A DNA stretch of 58,341 nucleotides, taken from positions 42,062 to 100,402 of the forward strand of contig DBDI01000014.1 of assembly GCA_002293505.1 (NCBI GenBank). The letters are read 5' to 3'. The notes beneath the pieces are model-generated. The model saw only the letters and a program-made list of their open reading frames with translations. It was not told where the DNA came from and did no database searches. A program made the translations under genes and the position numbers. Numbering within the stretch: position 1 is the first letter of the stretch; each line of letters begins with the position of its first letter. This DNA is from Alistipes sp. UBA936 (GTDB taxonomy: Bacteria; Bacteroidota; Bacteroidia; Bacteroidales; Rikenellaceae). Positions 58,298 to 58,341 of the stretch are shown in pieces.

Positions 58298-58341
58298 ATG
58301 GCAAAGAAAGTAGTTGCAACACTCAAAACAGCAGGTTCGGG
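58298..58341 (+). CDS. DUF4295 family small protein (partial, runs off the window)
   Basis: Only the first 14 codons are present (MAKKVVATLKTAGS...). The position directly after rpmG and the MAKK start match the small basic DUF4295 protein that follows rpmG in Bacteroidota genomes and is probably ribosome-associated. A GGAGG run 10 bases upstream of the start is unusual in this window, where Shine-Dalgarno sequences are mostly absent. Confidence 0.75.
   Translation, partial: MAKKVVATLKTAGS

Noticed and set aside
1..58341. CRISPR arrays, insertion sequences and complete mobile elements
   Set aside because: No regularly spaced direct repeats, transposase or integrase genes were found on either strand.

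Overview
Organism. Gene content and signals point to a member of the Bacteroidota, most likely Bacteroidales. Evidence includes an ExbB/ExbD-ExbD cluster with a small membrane protein between them, an HU-CCDC81/SPOR protein, a SusC-type plug lipoprotein, an rpmB-rpmG-DUF4295 ribosomal cluster, and promoters of the -33 TTTG / 19 bp / -7 TAnnTTTG type. Shine-Dalgarno sequences are mostly absent. An Alistipes-like (Rikenellaceae) or uncultured relative is a guess. The genome is compact: most neighbouring genes overlap by 1-22 bases, and four of seven convergent pairs overlap tail to tail.

Layout. 1-2.4 kb: end of a tRNA-Ser gene and an ExbB-ExbD energy-transduction operon. 2.5-5.0 kb: uvrB and a GtrA-like gene. 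9.7-5.0 kb (minus strand): operon coaD-lpxD-ribE-histidine kinase-lgt-HU/SPOR protein (CoA, lipid A, riboflavin, lipoprotein and envelope functions). 9.8-12.5 kb: a relic prophage locus with an S24-like repressor lacking the expected catalytic residues, two identical 19-bp palindromic operators on a divergent promoter region, a 94-residue protein and an intact large terminase. 12.5-15.9 kb: ferritin-like gene, then rplM-rpsI and rpsB-tsf separated by a long imperfect palindrome. 16-20 kb (minus): M16 lipoprotein peptidase and panC-panD. 20-21.8 kb: M23 peptidase and a PNPOx-like protein. 21.9-23.2 kb (minus): glyA. 23.2-32.8 kb: fabG-recG-DUF3108-TPR-beta-barrel-ispG-wbqC run. 32.8-34.6 kb (minus): a secreted GH2-like protein whose two catalytic glutamates appear lost. 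34.7-38.4 kb: cvpA-like, rsgA, class III aminotransferase, MATE. 38.4-38.9 kb (minus): standalone TonB plug lipoprotein. 38.9-49.2 kb: purB, a 45-residue rubredoxin, engB, prs, SpoU methylase, tryptophanase-like lyase, pdxA, thrS, infC, queA. 49.2-56.8 kb (minus): leuA-leuC-leuD-leuB, an ABC exporter pair and galE. 56.9-57.7 kb (minus): a phage-type M15 peptidase and a small membrane protein. 57.9 kb to the end: rpmB, rpmG and the start of a DUF4295 gene.

Most notable signal. Base composition follows position, not gene direction. From about 0.1 to 8.2 kb the plus strand is strongly pyrimidine-rich even in plus-strand genes. From about 9.3 to 50 kb it is strongly purine-rich even in minus-strand genes. 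The change happens smoothly inside the single minus-strand coaD-lpxD-ribE operon, with the midpoint near 8.9 kb. The sign of the change is that of a replication origin, although a large inversion joint is possible. Codon choice follows this: Arg CGY and Leu CTY on one strand, Arg AGR and Leu CTG/CTA on the other. Beyond about 51 kb composition is close to neutral.

A second genome-wide pattern is that many -7 elements end only 3-10 bases before the start codon, which implies leaderless or nearly leaderless mRNAs, whereas rplM, rpmB and fabG have leaders of about 20-35 bases.
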